Assembly (NCBI GenBank): GCA_905210055.1 | Contig: CAJLVH010000002.1 | Coordinates: 1-48,350, forward strand | DNA length: 48,350 nt | Source: an uncultured Enorma sp. | GTDB lineage: Bacteria; Actinomycetota; Coriobacteriia; Coriobacteriales; Coriobacteriaceae | Direction: 5' to 3' | In this document: in pieces, positions 31,991-40,576 of the stretch | Layout: each line of letters begins with the position of its first letter | Numbering within the stretch: the stretch's first letter is position 1 | Notes under the pieces: generated by a model | The model's database searches: none | The model's input: the letters and a program-made list of their open reading frames with translations, nothing else | Told to the model about the DNA's origin: nothing | Translations under genes and position numbers: made by a program

Positions 31991-33178
31991 ATGGCAGAGA
32001 AGGCGCAGGTTTATTTCACGAATTTTCGCAGCTACGGTCATGAGAGCCAGCTCGACAAGCTCAAGCGTCTCATTCGCCGTGCCGGCATCGATCAAATTGA
32101 CTTCGAGAACAAGTTCGTCGCCATCAAGATTCACTTCGGCGAGCTCGGCAACTTGAGCTTCCTGCGCCCCAACTACGCGCGCGCCGTCGCCGACGTGGTG
32201 AAGGAGCTCGGCGGCAAGCCATTCCTTACGGATTGCAACACGCTCTATGTGGGCAGCCGCAAAAACGCGCTCGAGCACATCGACTGCGCGTACCAGAACG
32301 GCTTCACGCCCTACGCCACGGGCTGCCACGTGATCATCGCCGACGGCCTCAAGGGCACGGACGAGGCGCTCGTGCCGGTGAAGAACGGCGAGTACGTGAA
32401 AGAGGCGAAGATCGGCCAGGCGCTCATGGACGCGGACATCGTCATCTCGCTTACGCATTTCAAGGGGCACGAGCAGGCAGGCTTCGGCGGCTGCATGAAG
32501 AACCTCGGCATGGGTGGCGGCAGCCGCGCGGGCAAGATGGAGCAGCACGCGGCGGGCAAGCCCGATGTCGCGGCGGAGAAGTGCATCGGGTGCCATGCCT
32601 GCGAGCGCATCTGTGCGCACGGCGCCGTAAGCTTCGAGGATACGCGTGAGCGTGAGCTGCCGAACGGCCAGACGCGCACGGTGCATGTGGCGAAGATCGA
32701 TCACGACCGCTGCGTGGGCTGCGGGCGCTGCATCGGCGCGTGCAACCAAGATGCCATCGCCCCCGGGTACGACGCTGCCGTCGATGTGCTCAACTGCAAG
32801 ATCGCCGAGTACACGCAGGCCGTGGTGCAGGATCGTCCGAACTTCCATATCTCCATCGCCATGGACATCAGCCCCAACTGTGACTGCCATCCCGAGAACG
32901 ATACGCCCATCGTGCCGGATCTGGGCATGTTCGCGAGCTTCGATCCCGTGGCGATCGACCAGGCGGCGATCGACATGGCGCTCGCGCAGCCAGCGCTGCC
33001 GAATACCGAGCTCACGGACATGCGCGCCAAGCTCGAGGCGGCGGGCGGTATCCCCGAGCACTGCCAGCACGACCACTTCAACATGACGCACCCGAACACG
33101 AACTGGCGCTCGTGCATCGAACATGCCGAGAAGATCGGCTTGGGTACGAGCGACTACGAGCTCATCGAGGTGAAGTAG
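31991..33178 (+). CDS. DUF362 protein with two [4Fe-4S] ferredoxin motifs
   Basis: A 395-residue protein with a DUF362 domain (VAIKIHFGELGNLSFLRPNY, FLTDCNTLYVGSRKNALEH, then HFKGHEQAGFGGCMKNLGMG) and two ferredoxin motifs inserted in its C-terminal half: CIGCHACERICAHGA and CVGCGRCIGACNQDA. These should hold two [4Fe-4S] clusters. DUF362 proteins are common in anaerobes; the exact redox reaction is unknown. ATG 31991 follows GAGAGAGGGG; the longer frame overlaps the tetR gene. It lies 70 bases after tetR on the same strand and may be read through from it. Confidence 0.93.
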   Translation: MAEKAQVYFTNFRSYGHESQLDKLKRLIRRAGIDQIDFENKFVAIKIHFGELGNLSFLRPNYARAVADVVKELGGKPFLTDCNTLYVGSRKNALEHIDCAYQNGFTPYATGCHVIIADGLKGTDEALVPVKNGEYVKEAKIGQALMDADIVISLTHFKGHEQAGFGGCMKNLGMGGGSRAGKMEQHAAGKPDVAAEKCIGCHACERICAHGAVSFEDTRERELPNGQTRTVHVAKIDHDRCVGCGRCIGACNQDAIAPGYDAAVDVLNCKIAEYTQAVVQDRPNFHISIAMDISPNCDCHPENDTPIVPDLGMFASFDPVAIDQAAIDMALAQPALPNTELTDMRAKLEAAGGIPEHCQHDHFNMTHPNTNWRSCIEHAEKIGLGTSDYELIEVK

Positions 33179-33218
33179 GGACTTATCTGACGGACGCTTT
33201 GGGTCTGATACCGTGGTA

Positions 33219-34034
33219 TTACCCGCGCCAGTACGCGATGGCGATCTGCGTACGGTTCTTGAGGCGCATTTTCATCAAGATTGAACTGATGTGGTTGCGG
33301 ACGGTGCCTTCACTCATGTAGGCGGCGGCTGCGATTTCCCGGTTGTCGAAACCATCGGCGATAAGGCGAGCTACCTCGAATTCGCGGTCGGTGAGGCAGG
33401 CGAACGTTGCAGGGCGCGATGGCGGTTCGTTCTGAGTTCTTTGCGGTTGCCGAGCAGGCTGTTCGTCCAGGGCTGCTAGACGCGCCTCAAGCGAGCGATT
33501 TTCATGCAGAAGCTGCTGCGCGCGATGCATCATGTCATCGCGCGTCCGGTAGAGGGTTTCCTGGCGCGCAAGCATACGATTCGTGCGCATAGAGAGCAAG
33601 ACGGCGAGCGCGCTGCAAGCGGCGACTAGGAAACTCTCTGCAAATCCTGTGCCGTGCAGGGGCAACGCCGCTGCGAGCGCGACGGCGGGCACGGCAATGC
33701 AGGCGCGCAGCCAGTCCACGCGGTGCAGCTCGCGCGCCGCATCGTAGCAGGCAAGGGGCAGGAAGAGGAAACCTGTCGGCGAGAAGATGGCGATGATGCC
33801 GAGCGCGATGGGGGCGAGCGGCCGCGTGCGCGTAGGCAGCGCCTCGTTAAGCGCGGTCGCGCTGACTGCGGCGAGTGCAACGACGACATCCGTGGCGCCG
33901 ATGCCGAGCATGCCGCCATGAGCCGCGGCCGTCGCTGCCGCCACGTCGGCGGCGCCTGCATCGCCGAGTGCGCGCATCGCAAGCAGAGCGAGGCAGGCGA
34001 AGTATATGAAGAGCTTGTCGGTCGAGCGTTCCAT
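33219..34034 (-). CDS. Membrane-bound LuxR-family regulator
   Basis: A 271-residue protein with five to six hydrophobic segments in residues 1-150, a helical linker (TRDDMMHRAQQLLHENRSLEARL) and a C-terminal LuxR/GerE helix-turn-helix (LTDREFEVARLIADGFDNREIA, YMSEGTVRNHISSILMKM). Such short membrane LuxR proteins are frequent in Coriobacteriia. It is divergent from the ABC-2 export operon at 34395 across 360 bp with a palindrome (34171-34207), so it probably controls that operon in response to a membrane signal; inference. It has no visible start signal beyond GGCGCATGG. Confidence 0.88.
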   Translation of the reverse strand: MERSTDKLFIYFACLALLAMRALGDAGAADVAAATAAAHGGMLGIGATDVVVALAAVSATALNEALPTRTRPLAPIALGIIAIFSPTGFLFLPLACYDAARELHRVDWLRACIAVPAVALAAALPLHGTGFAESFLVAACSALAVLLSMRTNRMLARQETLYRTRDDMMHRAQQLLHENRSLEARLAALDEQPARQPQRTQNEPPSRPATFACLTDREFEVARLIADGFDNREIAAAAYMSEGTVRNHISSILMKMRLKNRTQIAIAYWRG

Positions 34035-34394
34035 GCGCCGTATGGTATCAGAGGAATGTTAGGGGAGCGTCAAGCCGCGAGGCGTGGGACGCATGTCGCT
34101 CCTTTCGCGACATTCCCTTTCCGAAATGCTCACGTTCCAGCCTTAGTCCGCGCGTGGTTACACGTCCTCTACCAGCAAATGTACAACTCATGACATTTGT
34201 CACTGGTGCAATGTGCGCATGTTCTTCATAATGGGCGCAGGAATTGGGACAAGGTTTTCGCGCATCGACGTTCGCCGGGCTGTCGGGTACATAGCCGACG
34301 TGCAACTCGTCGCACGAAAGTCTGTCTCCAAATGCAGCAAGAGGTAACGTTTTGAACCCGTCCCAAAATGGCTCACGCGGGGGAGCGAGGCGCT
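34035..34394. promoter_or_regulatory. Divergent LuxR/ABC region with palindrome
   Basis: No gene is visible in these 360 bases. CAAATGT (34176-34182) and ACATTTG (34193-34199) form a perfect 7-bp dyad, flanked by ACCAG (34171-34175) and CTGGT (34203-34207). This is a candidate LuxR operator. A looser pair, TTGGGAC (34244-34250) and GTCCCAA (34360-34366), lies nearer the ABC gene. Confidence 0.5.
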
Positions 34395-35330
34395 ATGGAT
34401 ATTGTGGCAGTCGATGGTCTGGTGAAGCGCTATGGCGAGGTGCTGGCGCTCGATGGATTCAATCTGCATATAGAGCAGGGTGAGATTTTCGGCCTGCTCG
34501 GACCCAACGGCAGCGGCAAGACCACAGCCATCAACTGTATGCTGCAGTTGCTCACGTACGACCGTGGTACCATCCGTCTGTTCGGCGAGGACATGACACC
34601 TGTGCGCTACGACCTCAAGCGGCGCATCGGCATCGTGCCGCAACAGGTCGCTGTCCTCGACGAACTTACCGTACGCGAGAATATCGATTTCTTCTGCTCG
34701 CTATATGTAACGGATCGCGCGCGCCGCAGACAGCTTGTGGACGAGGCCATTGAGTTCGTGGGAATCGAGGACTACGCGCGCTTTCGCCCCAAGAAGCTCT
34801 CGGGTGGTTTGCTCCGCCGACTCAACATTGCGTGCGGGATCGCGCATAAACCCGAGCTCATCTTCTTCGACGAGCCTACCGTTGCCGTTGATCCGCAGAG
34901 CCGCAGTGCCATCCTCGACGGCATCAAAGGTTTGCGCGACGGTGGAGCCACGGTGGTTTATACCAGCCACTACATGGAAGAGGTCGAGCAAATCTGCTCG
35001 CGTATCATGATTATGGACGGCGGCCGCGTGCTCGCACAGGGCACGAACGATGATCTCAAGCGCATGGTCGCGGTGGGCGAAAGGATCGTGGTAGAGACCG
35101 CGCAGGTGTCACGAGCGGTGTTCGACCGCCTGCGCGCGTTATCGCACGTGCTCGAGGTGTCGTTCGACGCGGGCATGCTCACCATTCGCTGTGAACCCAG
35201 CGAACACAACCTTACCGACGTGTTGGGTGTGCTGAGCGCGGCTCGCGTTCGGTTGGGACGCGTATACGCCGAGCCGCCCACCCTGAACGACGTATTCCTC
35301 GAACTTACCGGCCGCGAGCTGCGCGATTAG
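34395..35330 (+). CDS. ABC-2 type exporter ATPase
   Basis: A 311-residue ATPase with Walker A GPNGSGKTTA, signature LSGGLLRRL, Walker B LIFFDEPTVAVDP and H-loop YTSHYMEE, typical of drug/lipid/bacteriocin export ATPases of the CcmA/NatA type. A C-terminal extension of about 100 residues follows the nucleotide domain. ATG 34395 lies after a GGGGGAGCGAGG site; the longer frame starts at 34368. Two ABC-2 permeases follow with short gaps. Confidence 0.93.
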   Translation: MDIVAVDGLVKRYGEVLALDGFNLHIEQGEIFGLLGPNGSGKTTAINCMLQLLTYDRGTIRLFGEDMTPVRYDLKRRIGIVPQQVAVLDELTVRENIDFFCSLYVTDRARRRQLVDEAIEFVGIEDYARFRPKKLSGGLLRRLNIACGIAHKPELIFFDEPTVAVDPQSRSAILDGIKGLRDGGATVVYTSHYMEEVEQICSRIMIMDGGRVLAQGTNDDLKRMVAVGERIVVETAQVSRAVFDRLRALSHVLEVSFDAGMLTIRCEPSEHNLTDVLGVLSAARVRLGRVYAEPPTLNDVFLELTGRELRD

Positions 35331-35342
35331 GAGAAGAATATC

Positions 35343-36584
35343 ATGCTCAGCACGTTCCGCGTGACCGTTCGCATGCTTCTGCGCACGCCGAGCGCACTTG
35401 TGTGGGCGCTTGCGTTTCCCATTATCATGTCGACGCTTTTCATCTTCATGTTCTCGGGCATGCGTACCGCCGAGTCCATCGAGCCGGTGCCCGTGGCCGT
35501 GGTCCACGACGATTCCTGGGACGTTTCGCCGTTCTCGTTCGTGGTCGAGGCTCTTTCCGTCGGCGACGAGGCTGAAGTCGGCGAGGCCGAAGGGACGGTG
35601 TCCGCCGCTGCGCCCCTCCTCGAGGTCGTGGAAGCACAGGACGAAAAAACCGCTCGTGACCTGCTTGCCTCAGGCGAGGTGGACGGCATCTACATGGTGG
35701 ATGAAGAACTCAGGCCGCAGCTCATCGTCGCGCCGGAGACGAGCTCCGCTCATCTGGATAGCGGTAGCGGCGCGGGGTACGCCGTGAACCGCACGATTCT
35801 CGAGGAGGTTGCGAGCTCCTATACCCAGTCCCGCGCACTCATCGAAGAGATTGCGCGCACGAACCCCTCCGTTCTCATCGATTACGAGGCAGTTGCGCGT
35901 GCCCTGTCACGCTCCGCTTCGGCCGAACGAGTCTCGTTCACGCGCGCCGCGCCCGACCAGACGGTTCGCTTCTATTACGCGCTCCTAGGTATGGCAACGC
36001 TTTTTGCTGCCCAGCTCGCTATGCTCGCTGTGGCGAACATCCGCCCCACAGCTTCGGCCACCGCCGCGCGCCGCTGTATCGCGGGCGTGAGCCGCATCCG
36101 CCAGCTCATCGGCGCGCTCGTCGGGTCGTGGCTCCTCTCGCTCACCTTTCTCACTGTGGCCTTCGTCTACATGCGCTTCGTGGTGGGGATCGATTTCGAG
36201 GGTCGCGAAGGCCTGTGCTTGCTCGGTCTTGCGGGCGGCGCGGTCCTCGCTACAGGCATCGGCGCTGTGGTGGGTTCGCTGCCGCTTCAAGGCGGCGCTA
36301 GTGCCGGCTCGGGCATCCTCACAGCACTCACCTGCGTGCTCGCCATCTTTGCTGGCCTCTACGGCGAACCTACCATGGAGCTTGCCGATTCCATCGCCCG
36401 CGCGGTTCCCATCTCAACGTGGGTTAACCCGGCGAAGCTCGTGTGCGACCTCTTCTATAGCCTGTACTTCTACGAATCGATTGTGCCGTTCGCTGCCCGC
36501 CTCGCCGCGTGCGTGGGCTGGGGCGTGCTTTTCTTCTTGATCGCGGCGCCGATGTTTAGGAGGCAACGCTATGCGCATCTGTAG
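35343..36584 (+). CDS. ABC-2 type permease, first subunit
   Basis: A 413-residue permease with an N-terminal TM segment (ALVWALAFPIIMSTLFIFMFSGM), a large extracytoplasmic domain (about 40-220, with IEPVPVAVVHDDS and ARDLLASGEVDGIYMVDEEL) and a C-terminal block of five to six TM segments, the usual ABC-2/YhgE-like plan. The start follows AGGAGAAG, 12 bases after the ATPase. Its stop overlaps the next start by 14 bases, so the two permeases are translationally coupled and probably form a heterodimer. Confidence 0.9.
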   Translation: MLSTFRVTVRMLLRTPSALVWALAFPIIMSTLFIFMFSGMRTAESIEPVPVAVVHDDSWDVSPFSFVVEALSVGDEAEVGEAEGTVSAAAPLLEVVEAQDEKTARDLLASGEVDGIYMVDEELRPQLIVAPETSSAHLDSGSGAGYAVNRTILEEVASSYTQSRALIEEIARTNPSVLIDYEAVARALSRSASAERVSFTRAAPDQTVRFYYALLGMATLFAAQLAMLAVANIRPTASATAARRCIAGVSRIRQLIGALVGSWLLSLTFLTVAFVYMRFVVGIDFEGREGLCLLGLAGGAVLATGIGAVVGSLPLQGGASAGSGILTALTCVLAIFAGLYGEPTMELADSIARAVPISTWVNPAKLVCDLFYSLYFYESIVPFAARLAACVGWGVLFFLIAAPMFRRQRYAHL

Positions 36585-37758
36585 ATCTGCCCTCGCCATC
36601 GGTCTGCGTCATCCCATATACCTTGGTGTGTATGTGCTCTTTCTCTCTTTACTGGGTATCTTTCTCACCATCGGCTCGAATGATGAGACCGCTGCGACAA
36701 GCGGCTACGCGCCTGCGCACGCGAGCATCGCGATAATCGATCGCGACGGTTCGGCGCTTGCGGGCGAGCTCGGTGCCTATCTCGCAGAGATGCACGATGC
36801 TGTAGACATCGAGGATGAATCCTTCGAGCTGCAGGACGCCCTCGCTACGAACCTTGTCGACGCAGTCGTAATCATTCCAGAAGGCTTTGGAGCCGAATGC
36901 CTCGATCGCGGACGTGCAGGAGGGGAGCTGCCAACTATCCAGATCGCTTACGGAAGCTACACGCAGGGTTCTGCGCTCGTTGAGACGCAAGCGGTGCGCT
37001 GGGTTGCGCTTGCCGGGGCTGCCGCGGAGCTCGAGCCGGATGCGGACGCTGCACGTGTTGCTGAGCTCGTAGCCGCTGCAGCACCAGTGCGCGCAGAGAC
37101 GCATGTGGAGAACCTCGCGCAAGCCGACGGTCCCGCCAAGCCGTTCCAGGCGTACCTCAACTTCAGCACGTATTCCATCACCTGTTCGGTTGTGGTGTGC
37201 GCAGGCTTGGTGCTTACCACTATGAACGGGAAACGGCTGCGGGCGCGCGCACTCGCATCGCCCATGCGGCCCCGGCGGCTGGGTGTCGAAACCCTAGCCG
37301 CCTGCTTCGTGCTCGTCGTGTGCGTATGGGCAGTTTCGGGCGTGGTCGGCGTCGTGGCGAGCGGCGTACTCACGGCGGGCGTCGGGTTTGCTCAGGTTGC
37401 ACTCGCGCTTGCGGCCATGCTTGTGTTTGCACTGGTGCCGCTTGCGCTCGCGTTCGCCTTGGCGCAGCTGCGCATGTCTGAAGAGGGGCTCAATGCGTTC
37501 GGCAACATCGGCGGCATGCTCATGTCCTTCTTAGGCGGCGCGTGGGTGCCCCTCGATGTGCTGAGCGAATCCGTGCAGGTCGTAGCACGCTTTGCACCGA
37601 CGTTCTGGGCGAACGACGCTATCGCGGCGGTGCTTGCCGTGCCCGAGCTCACGGTCGAGGTGCTCACCCGCTACGCTATCGGCGTAGGCGTTACGGCGCT
37701 CTTTGCCGTGGCGATCACCTGTGTGGGCTTCGCTGCCACCCGTTCACGTGAGGCGTGA
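36571..37758 (+). CDS. ABC-2 type permease, second subunit
   Basis: A 395-residue permease of the same plan as the previous gene: one TM near residue 20, an extracytoplasmic domain (HASIAIIDRDGSALAGELG, NLVDAVVIIPEGFG), and about five TM at the C-terminus. The start at 36571 lies after AGGAGG, inside the end of the preceding gene. It ends the LuxR-linked exporter operon. The substrate is unknown. Confidence 0.9.
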   Translation: MRICRSALAIGLRHPIYLGVYVLFLSLLGIFLTIGSNDETAATSGYAPAHASIAIIDRDGSALAGELGAYLAEMHDAVDIEDESFELQDALATNLVDAVVIIPEGFGAECLDRGRAGGELPTIQIAYGSYTQGSALVETQAVRWVALAGAAAELEPDADAARVAELVAAAAPVRAETHVENLAQADGPAKPFQAYLNFSTYSITCSVVVCAGLVLTTMNGKRLRARALASPMRPRRLGVETLAACFVLVVCVWAVSGVVGVVASGVLTAGVGFAQVALALAAMLVFALVPLALAFALAQLRMSEEGLNAFGNIGGMLMSFLGGAWVPLDVLSESVQVVARFAPTFWANDAIAAVLAVPELTVEVLTRYAIGVGVTALFAVAITCVGFAATRSREA

Positions 37759-37907
37759 CTTTGAAAGTCTCTGCTTGTGGGTTGTTTTTCGCATGGTGGA
37801 TCACTGTCGCTGGAAGGTCTTCATATACTCACTCGCGACAGGCCGAGAGCCCTTCCCCACCCGAGGTGCCTGCCCCCGCGTTCCTGCCCCGTCGCTTTGC
37901 CGCCGCT

Positions 37908-37943
37908 GCCCAGCCCCTCTCGTTTTCGAAAGCGTCGCATAAC
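37908..37943. repeat. 36-bp direct repeat, copy 1
   Basis: This copy starts GCCCAGCCCCTCTCG and ends AGCGTCGCATAAC. It is identical to 37983-38018, which is 75 bases further on. The second copy runs into the left arm of the long hairpin; this one lacks the rest of it and looks like a partial duplicate. Confidence 0.9.
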
Positions 37944-37982
37944 GGCCGACACCTCGGTCAGGCTTCCCGGCCCGCCGATCGA

Positions 37983-38018
37983 GCCCAGCCCCTCTCGTTT
38001 TCGAAAGCGTCGCATAAC
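37983..38018. repeat. 36-bp direct repeat, copy 2
   Basis: Identical to 37908-37943. Its 3' part (AAAGCGTCGCATAAC) is the beginning of the hairpin's left arm. Confidence 0.9.
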
Positions 38019-38069
38019 TCGGCGGTGAGCCCGGAATAGAAGGTTCACCGTCGAGTTATGCGACGCTTT
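38004..38069. repeat. Long hairpin repeat, copy 1 (left of DUF559-like gene)
   Basis: Arms of 25 bases (38004-38028 and 38045-38069; AAAGCGTCGCATAACTCG...) differ at one position and flank a 16-base loop (GCCCGGAATAGAAGGT). A second copy lies at 39393-39461, in the same orientation. Confidence 0.88.
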
Positions 38070-38227
38070 GCTCTCCGTCAGCCTATATAGAGAGCGTCGG
38101 CCTATGTAGAGAGCGGGTAGCAAAGCTCCTTGTTGCTTTTCCGAGAGCATGGTGCAACGCTGTTCACCCCTGCATTTTCACTGATGGTTATGAGCGCGCG
38201 TGTCCGCGGACAGCAATCGGAGACGGT

Positions 38228-39277
38228 ATGGATATTCCAGTTGTGCTTTCCCATAAAACAGCATGGCTGCTTCGTCGCACGAAGCATTTCTCGCAATTAT
38301 GCGACCGTGCTCGTCAGCGAGGTTCAGAATGTGGCGAGTCGCCGTTTCTTGAGGATGAAGACCTTTTGGATATCGGACTTGGAGAGCTGGGATTGCCTGC
38401 TCACACCATCGTCCAACGCGTAAGGGATGCGCTGCATTCATGGGGTGTCCCTGTCGAGGAGCTTAACAGCGTTGATGTACTTGTTCCATTTGCCAATGAC
38501 CGTGTGAGGACGGAGCATCTTGCATGTCATTCACATGGGCAGATTGTCCACGAGGAAAATGTGATTCCCGTCGCCCGTGGATTGCTTTCTGTGGGGAATC
38601 CCCTTTGTTTTGCGCAGGCGGCAACGTGGATGAATCGACGCGAGCTTATTGAGTTCGGCTACGAGCTGTGCGCGGATTACTTCACGCCGTTTGATTCGTC
38701 TTATGTGGAGCACAAGCCGTACTCATCGTGCGATGAGTTGGAAGCGCGCCTCAAAGGGCTTGGTGGCGTGCGCGGAACAGCTGCGGCGAGCAAAGCCCTT
38801 GCGTCTGTGAAGGACGGATCGCGTTCACCCATGGAGACGGCGACAGCGATGATGATTGCATGCCCACGGCTGCTGGGCGGGCTCGAATATCGGAACATAG
38901 CGCTGAACGGCCGCGTCGATGTTCCGCATGAGCAGGCACGATACACCTCTTCAAGCTATTACGAGGTTGACATACTCGCCTCGATGAAGAAGGTTGGCGT
39001 GGAATATGATGGCGGCGGGCATGACGAGCGCTCTCGAAGGGGTCATGATGCCGAACGACTCAACGCGCTCTCGCTCATGGGGTTCGACATAAAGATTCTC
39101 ACCAGCGTTCAGTTTTCAACAAAGCTGAACATGCATCGAGCCATGAACGCCATAGCTCGATCTTTGGGCATCAAGGCAGGCCAATCTATTCGGTTCCAGC
39201 GCGATCAAGACGATTTGCGCCGCTTCGTGATACGCCATTGGGATAGGTATGGTGAAATGCAGGAGGAAGGGTGCTAG
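38228..39277 (+). CDS. DUF559/AbiEi-like protein with Vsr-type endonuclease fold
   Basis: A 349-residue protein. The C-terminal 110 residues look like the DUF559 (Vsr-related, PD-(D/E)XK-like) fold: EVDIL (D248), VEYDGGGHDE (E259, D261, H265), then DAERLNALSLMGFDIKILTSVQF. The N-terminal part (PVARGLLSVGNPLCFAQAATWM, FGYELCADY) resembles actinobacterial proteins annotated as type IV antitoxin AbiEi-like or DUF559. Its role is unknown; a nuclease or DNA-binding function is inferred from the fold. It is lower in GC than its neighbours, stands alone, and is flanked by two copies of a long hairpin repeat, suggesting transfer as a unit. The start follows GGAG. Confidence 0.6.
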   Translation: MDIPVVLSHKTAWLLRRTKHFSQLCDRARQRGSECGESPFLEDEDLLDIGLGELGLPAHTIVQRVRDALHSWGVPVEELNSVDVLVPFANDRVRTEHLACHSHGQIVHEENVIPVARGLLSVGNPLCFAQAATWMNRRELIEFGYELCADYFTPFDSSYVEHKPYSSCDELEARLKGLGGVRGTAAASKALASVKDGSRSPMETATAMMIACPRLLGGLEYRNIALNGRVDVPHEQARYTSSSYYEVDILASMKKVGVEYDGGGHDERSRRGHDAERLNALSLMGFDIKILTSVQFSTKLNMHRAMNAIARSLGIKAGQSIRFQRDQDDLRRFVIRHWDRYGEMQEEGC

Positions 39278-39637
39278 ACGTATCGACCTTTGCGTTCTCT
39301 ACATTGGCTCATGCCCGGTAGGTTCAAAAGCTCTACGAAATATGGCGGACGGCGGCTTGCAGTGAGCTCCGGGAACAAGACGCCCTGCCTGGGCAAGCGT
39401 CGCACAACTCGACAGTCAGACCGGAATTGAGGGTTCATCGTCGAGTTATGCGACGCCTTGCTGAAGAGAAGAGGTGGGTGGGCGGGTGCGGCGCGTAGGG
39501 CGGTGCGCTGCGGGCGGGCATGCGAGGTTGATGCACGTTCGACTTTTGTGGGCTGCGGCAGGCGACCTGCCTTGTATGCCTGTCCGCTTCTTTGCTAGAA
39601 TAGCGAACAGTCTATTTTGGAGGAAAGCTCTACGCAG
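39278..39637. other. Gap with second hairpin repeat and hemolysin III upstream region
   Basis: The 360 bases contain the hairpin repeat at 39393-39461 and then an AT-richer stretch (39590-39617) before the hemolysin III ribosome site. I see no gene. Confidence 0.6.
39393..39461. repeat. Long hairpin repeat, copy 2 (right of DUF559-like gene)
   Basis: The arms GCAAGCGTCGCACAACTCGA and its near-complement flank a loop with CCGGAATTGAGGGTT. The right half (CGTCGAGTTATGCGACGC) is identical to copy 1, and the loop is related (CCGGAAT-GA-GGTT). Confidence 0.85.
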
Positions 39638-40450
39638 ATGTCTGCATCTAGCGACAGTTCCACACCGCGAAGTACGACGGGCGCGCCCGACGCGCCCGGT
39701 TCCTGTATCCCGCCCGATGACGTTTGCGCAACGTGTCGCAAACGCCGGAAGTCGTGTCCGAAGTTCCCGCTGGCAGAAGACGGTGACGCCGCGGCGAAAG
39801 CGAGCCGCAAGGAGCCTCCGCATTACACCCTGGGTGAAGAGATCGCCAATTCCATCACGCATGGCATCGGCTGTTTGTTCGCCATCGCCGGCCTCGTGCT
39901 GCTCATCGTGAAGGCGGCGCTCGGCGACGGTGAGCCCACACACCTCATCTCCGCTATCGTGTGCGGCGTGACGCTCATCTTCGAATACCTCGCCTCGACG
40001 CTCTACCATGCCATTCAGGTGCCGGCGGCGAAGCGCGTGTTCCGCATCATCGACCACAGCAGCATCTACCTGCTCATCGCCGGGTTCTACACCCCGTTTT
40101 GCCTCATCACGCTCATCGACGCCGGGGGTCTCGTGCTCTTCGTGGTGGTGTGGGCGCTCGCCTTCGCCGGCGTGTCGTTCGAGATCATCGGGCGTCAGCG
40201 TCAGCCGCGATGGGTCACCATCACCATCTACCTCATCATGGGGTGGCTCGTGGTCTTCCGCCTGCCGCAGCTCGCCGCCGCGCTCGACCCGGTGGCGCTC
40301 ACACTCCTCGTCGTCGGTGGTCTGTGCTACACCATTGGCACCGGCTTCTACCTTTTGAAGAAGATCCCGTATATGCACAGCATATGGCACCTCTGGGTGC
40401 TCGCGGGCAGCATCTTCATCTTCATGGCGGTGATCCTTTTCGTGATCTAG
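39638..40450 (+). CDS. Hemolysin III / TrhA-family membrane protein
   Basis: A 270-residue protein whose last 210 residues are a seven-TM PAQR/hemolysin III domain (EIANSITHGIGCLFAIAGL, ASTLYHAIQ, IIDHSSIYLLIAGFYTPF, then MHSIWHLWVLAGS). The His residues of these motifs should form the family's metal site. The first 60 residues are a polar extension with a Cys cluster (CATCRKRRKSC), unusual for the family. ATG 39638 lies 11 bases after GGAGGAAAG; an in-frame TTG at 39617 would overlap that site. Its substrate or physiological role is uncertain. Confidence 0.9.
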   Translation: MSASSDSSTPRSTTGAPDAPGSCIPPDDVCATCRKRRKSCPKFPLAEDGDAAAKASRKEPPHYTLGEEIANSITHGIGCLFAIAGLVLLIVKAALGDGEPTHLISAIVCGVTLIFEYLASTLYHAIQVPAAKRVFRIIDHSSIYLLIAGFYTPFCLITLIDAGGLVLFVVVWALAFAGVSFEIIGRQRQPRWVTITIYLIMGWLVVFRLPQLAAALDPVALTLLVVGGLCYTIGTGFYLLKKIPYMHSIWHLWVLAGSIFIFMAVILFVI

Positions 40451-40576
40451 CGCTCGTAACGCACTCTATCGCCGGGCTCGTCGCCTCGGCACCGCGTGCT
40501 CGCCTGCGGCTTGGTATCCAGTGGAGCATTCGGCATTCGCACTGTTCCCCATCTTTGGAGGTTCGAACTCGTCCCT

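Larger units (their letters stand above)
37759..38227. other. Repeat-rich intergenic region without a gene
   Basis: These 469 bases hold no gene I can support. They contain two 36-bp direct repeats, a 66-base hairpin repeat, and two tandem CCTATRTAGAGAGCG units (38082-38096 and 38101-38115). The promoter of the following DUF559-like gene should lie after 38116. Confidence 0.7.

Noticed and set aside
35990..36020. TGGCAACGCTTTTTGC resembling a sigma-54 promoter
   Set aside because: The GG-GC spacing is eleven, not ten, and it lies inside the permease coding sequence.
37908..38018. Two 36-bp direct repeats as a CRISPR array
   Set aside because: There are only two repeats, the spacer is 75 bp, the second repeat runs into a hairpin arm, and no cas genes are near.
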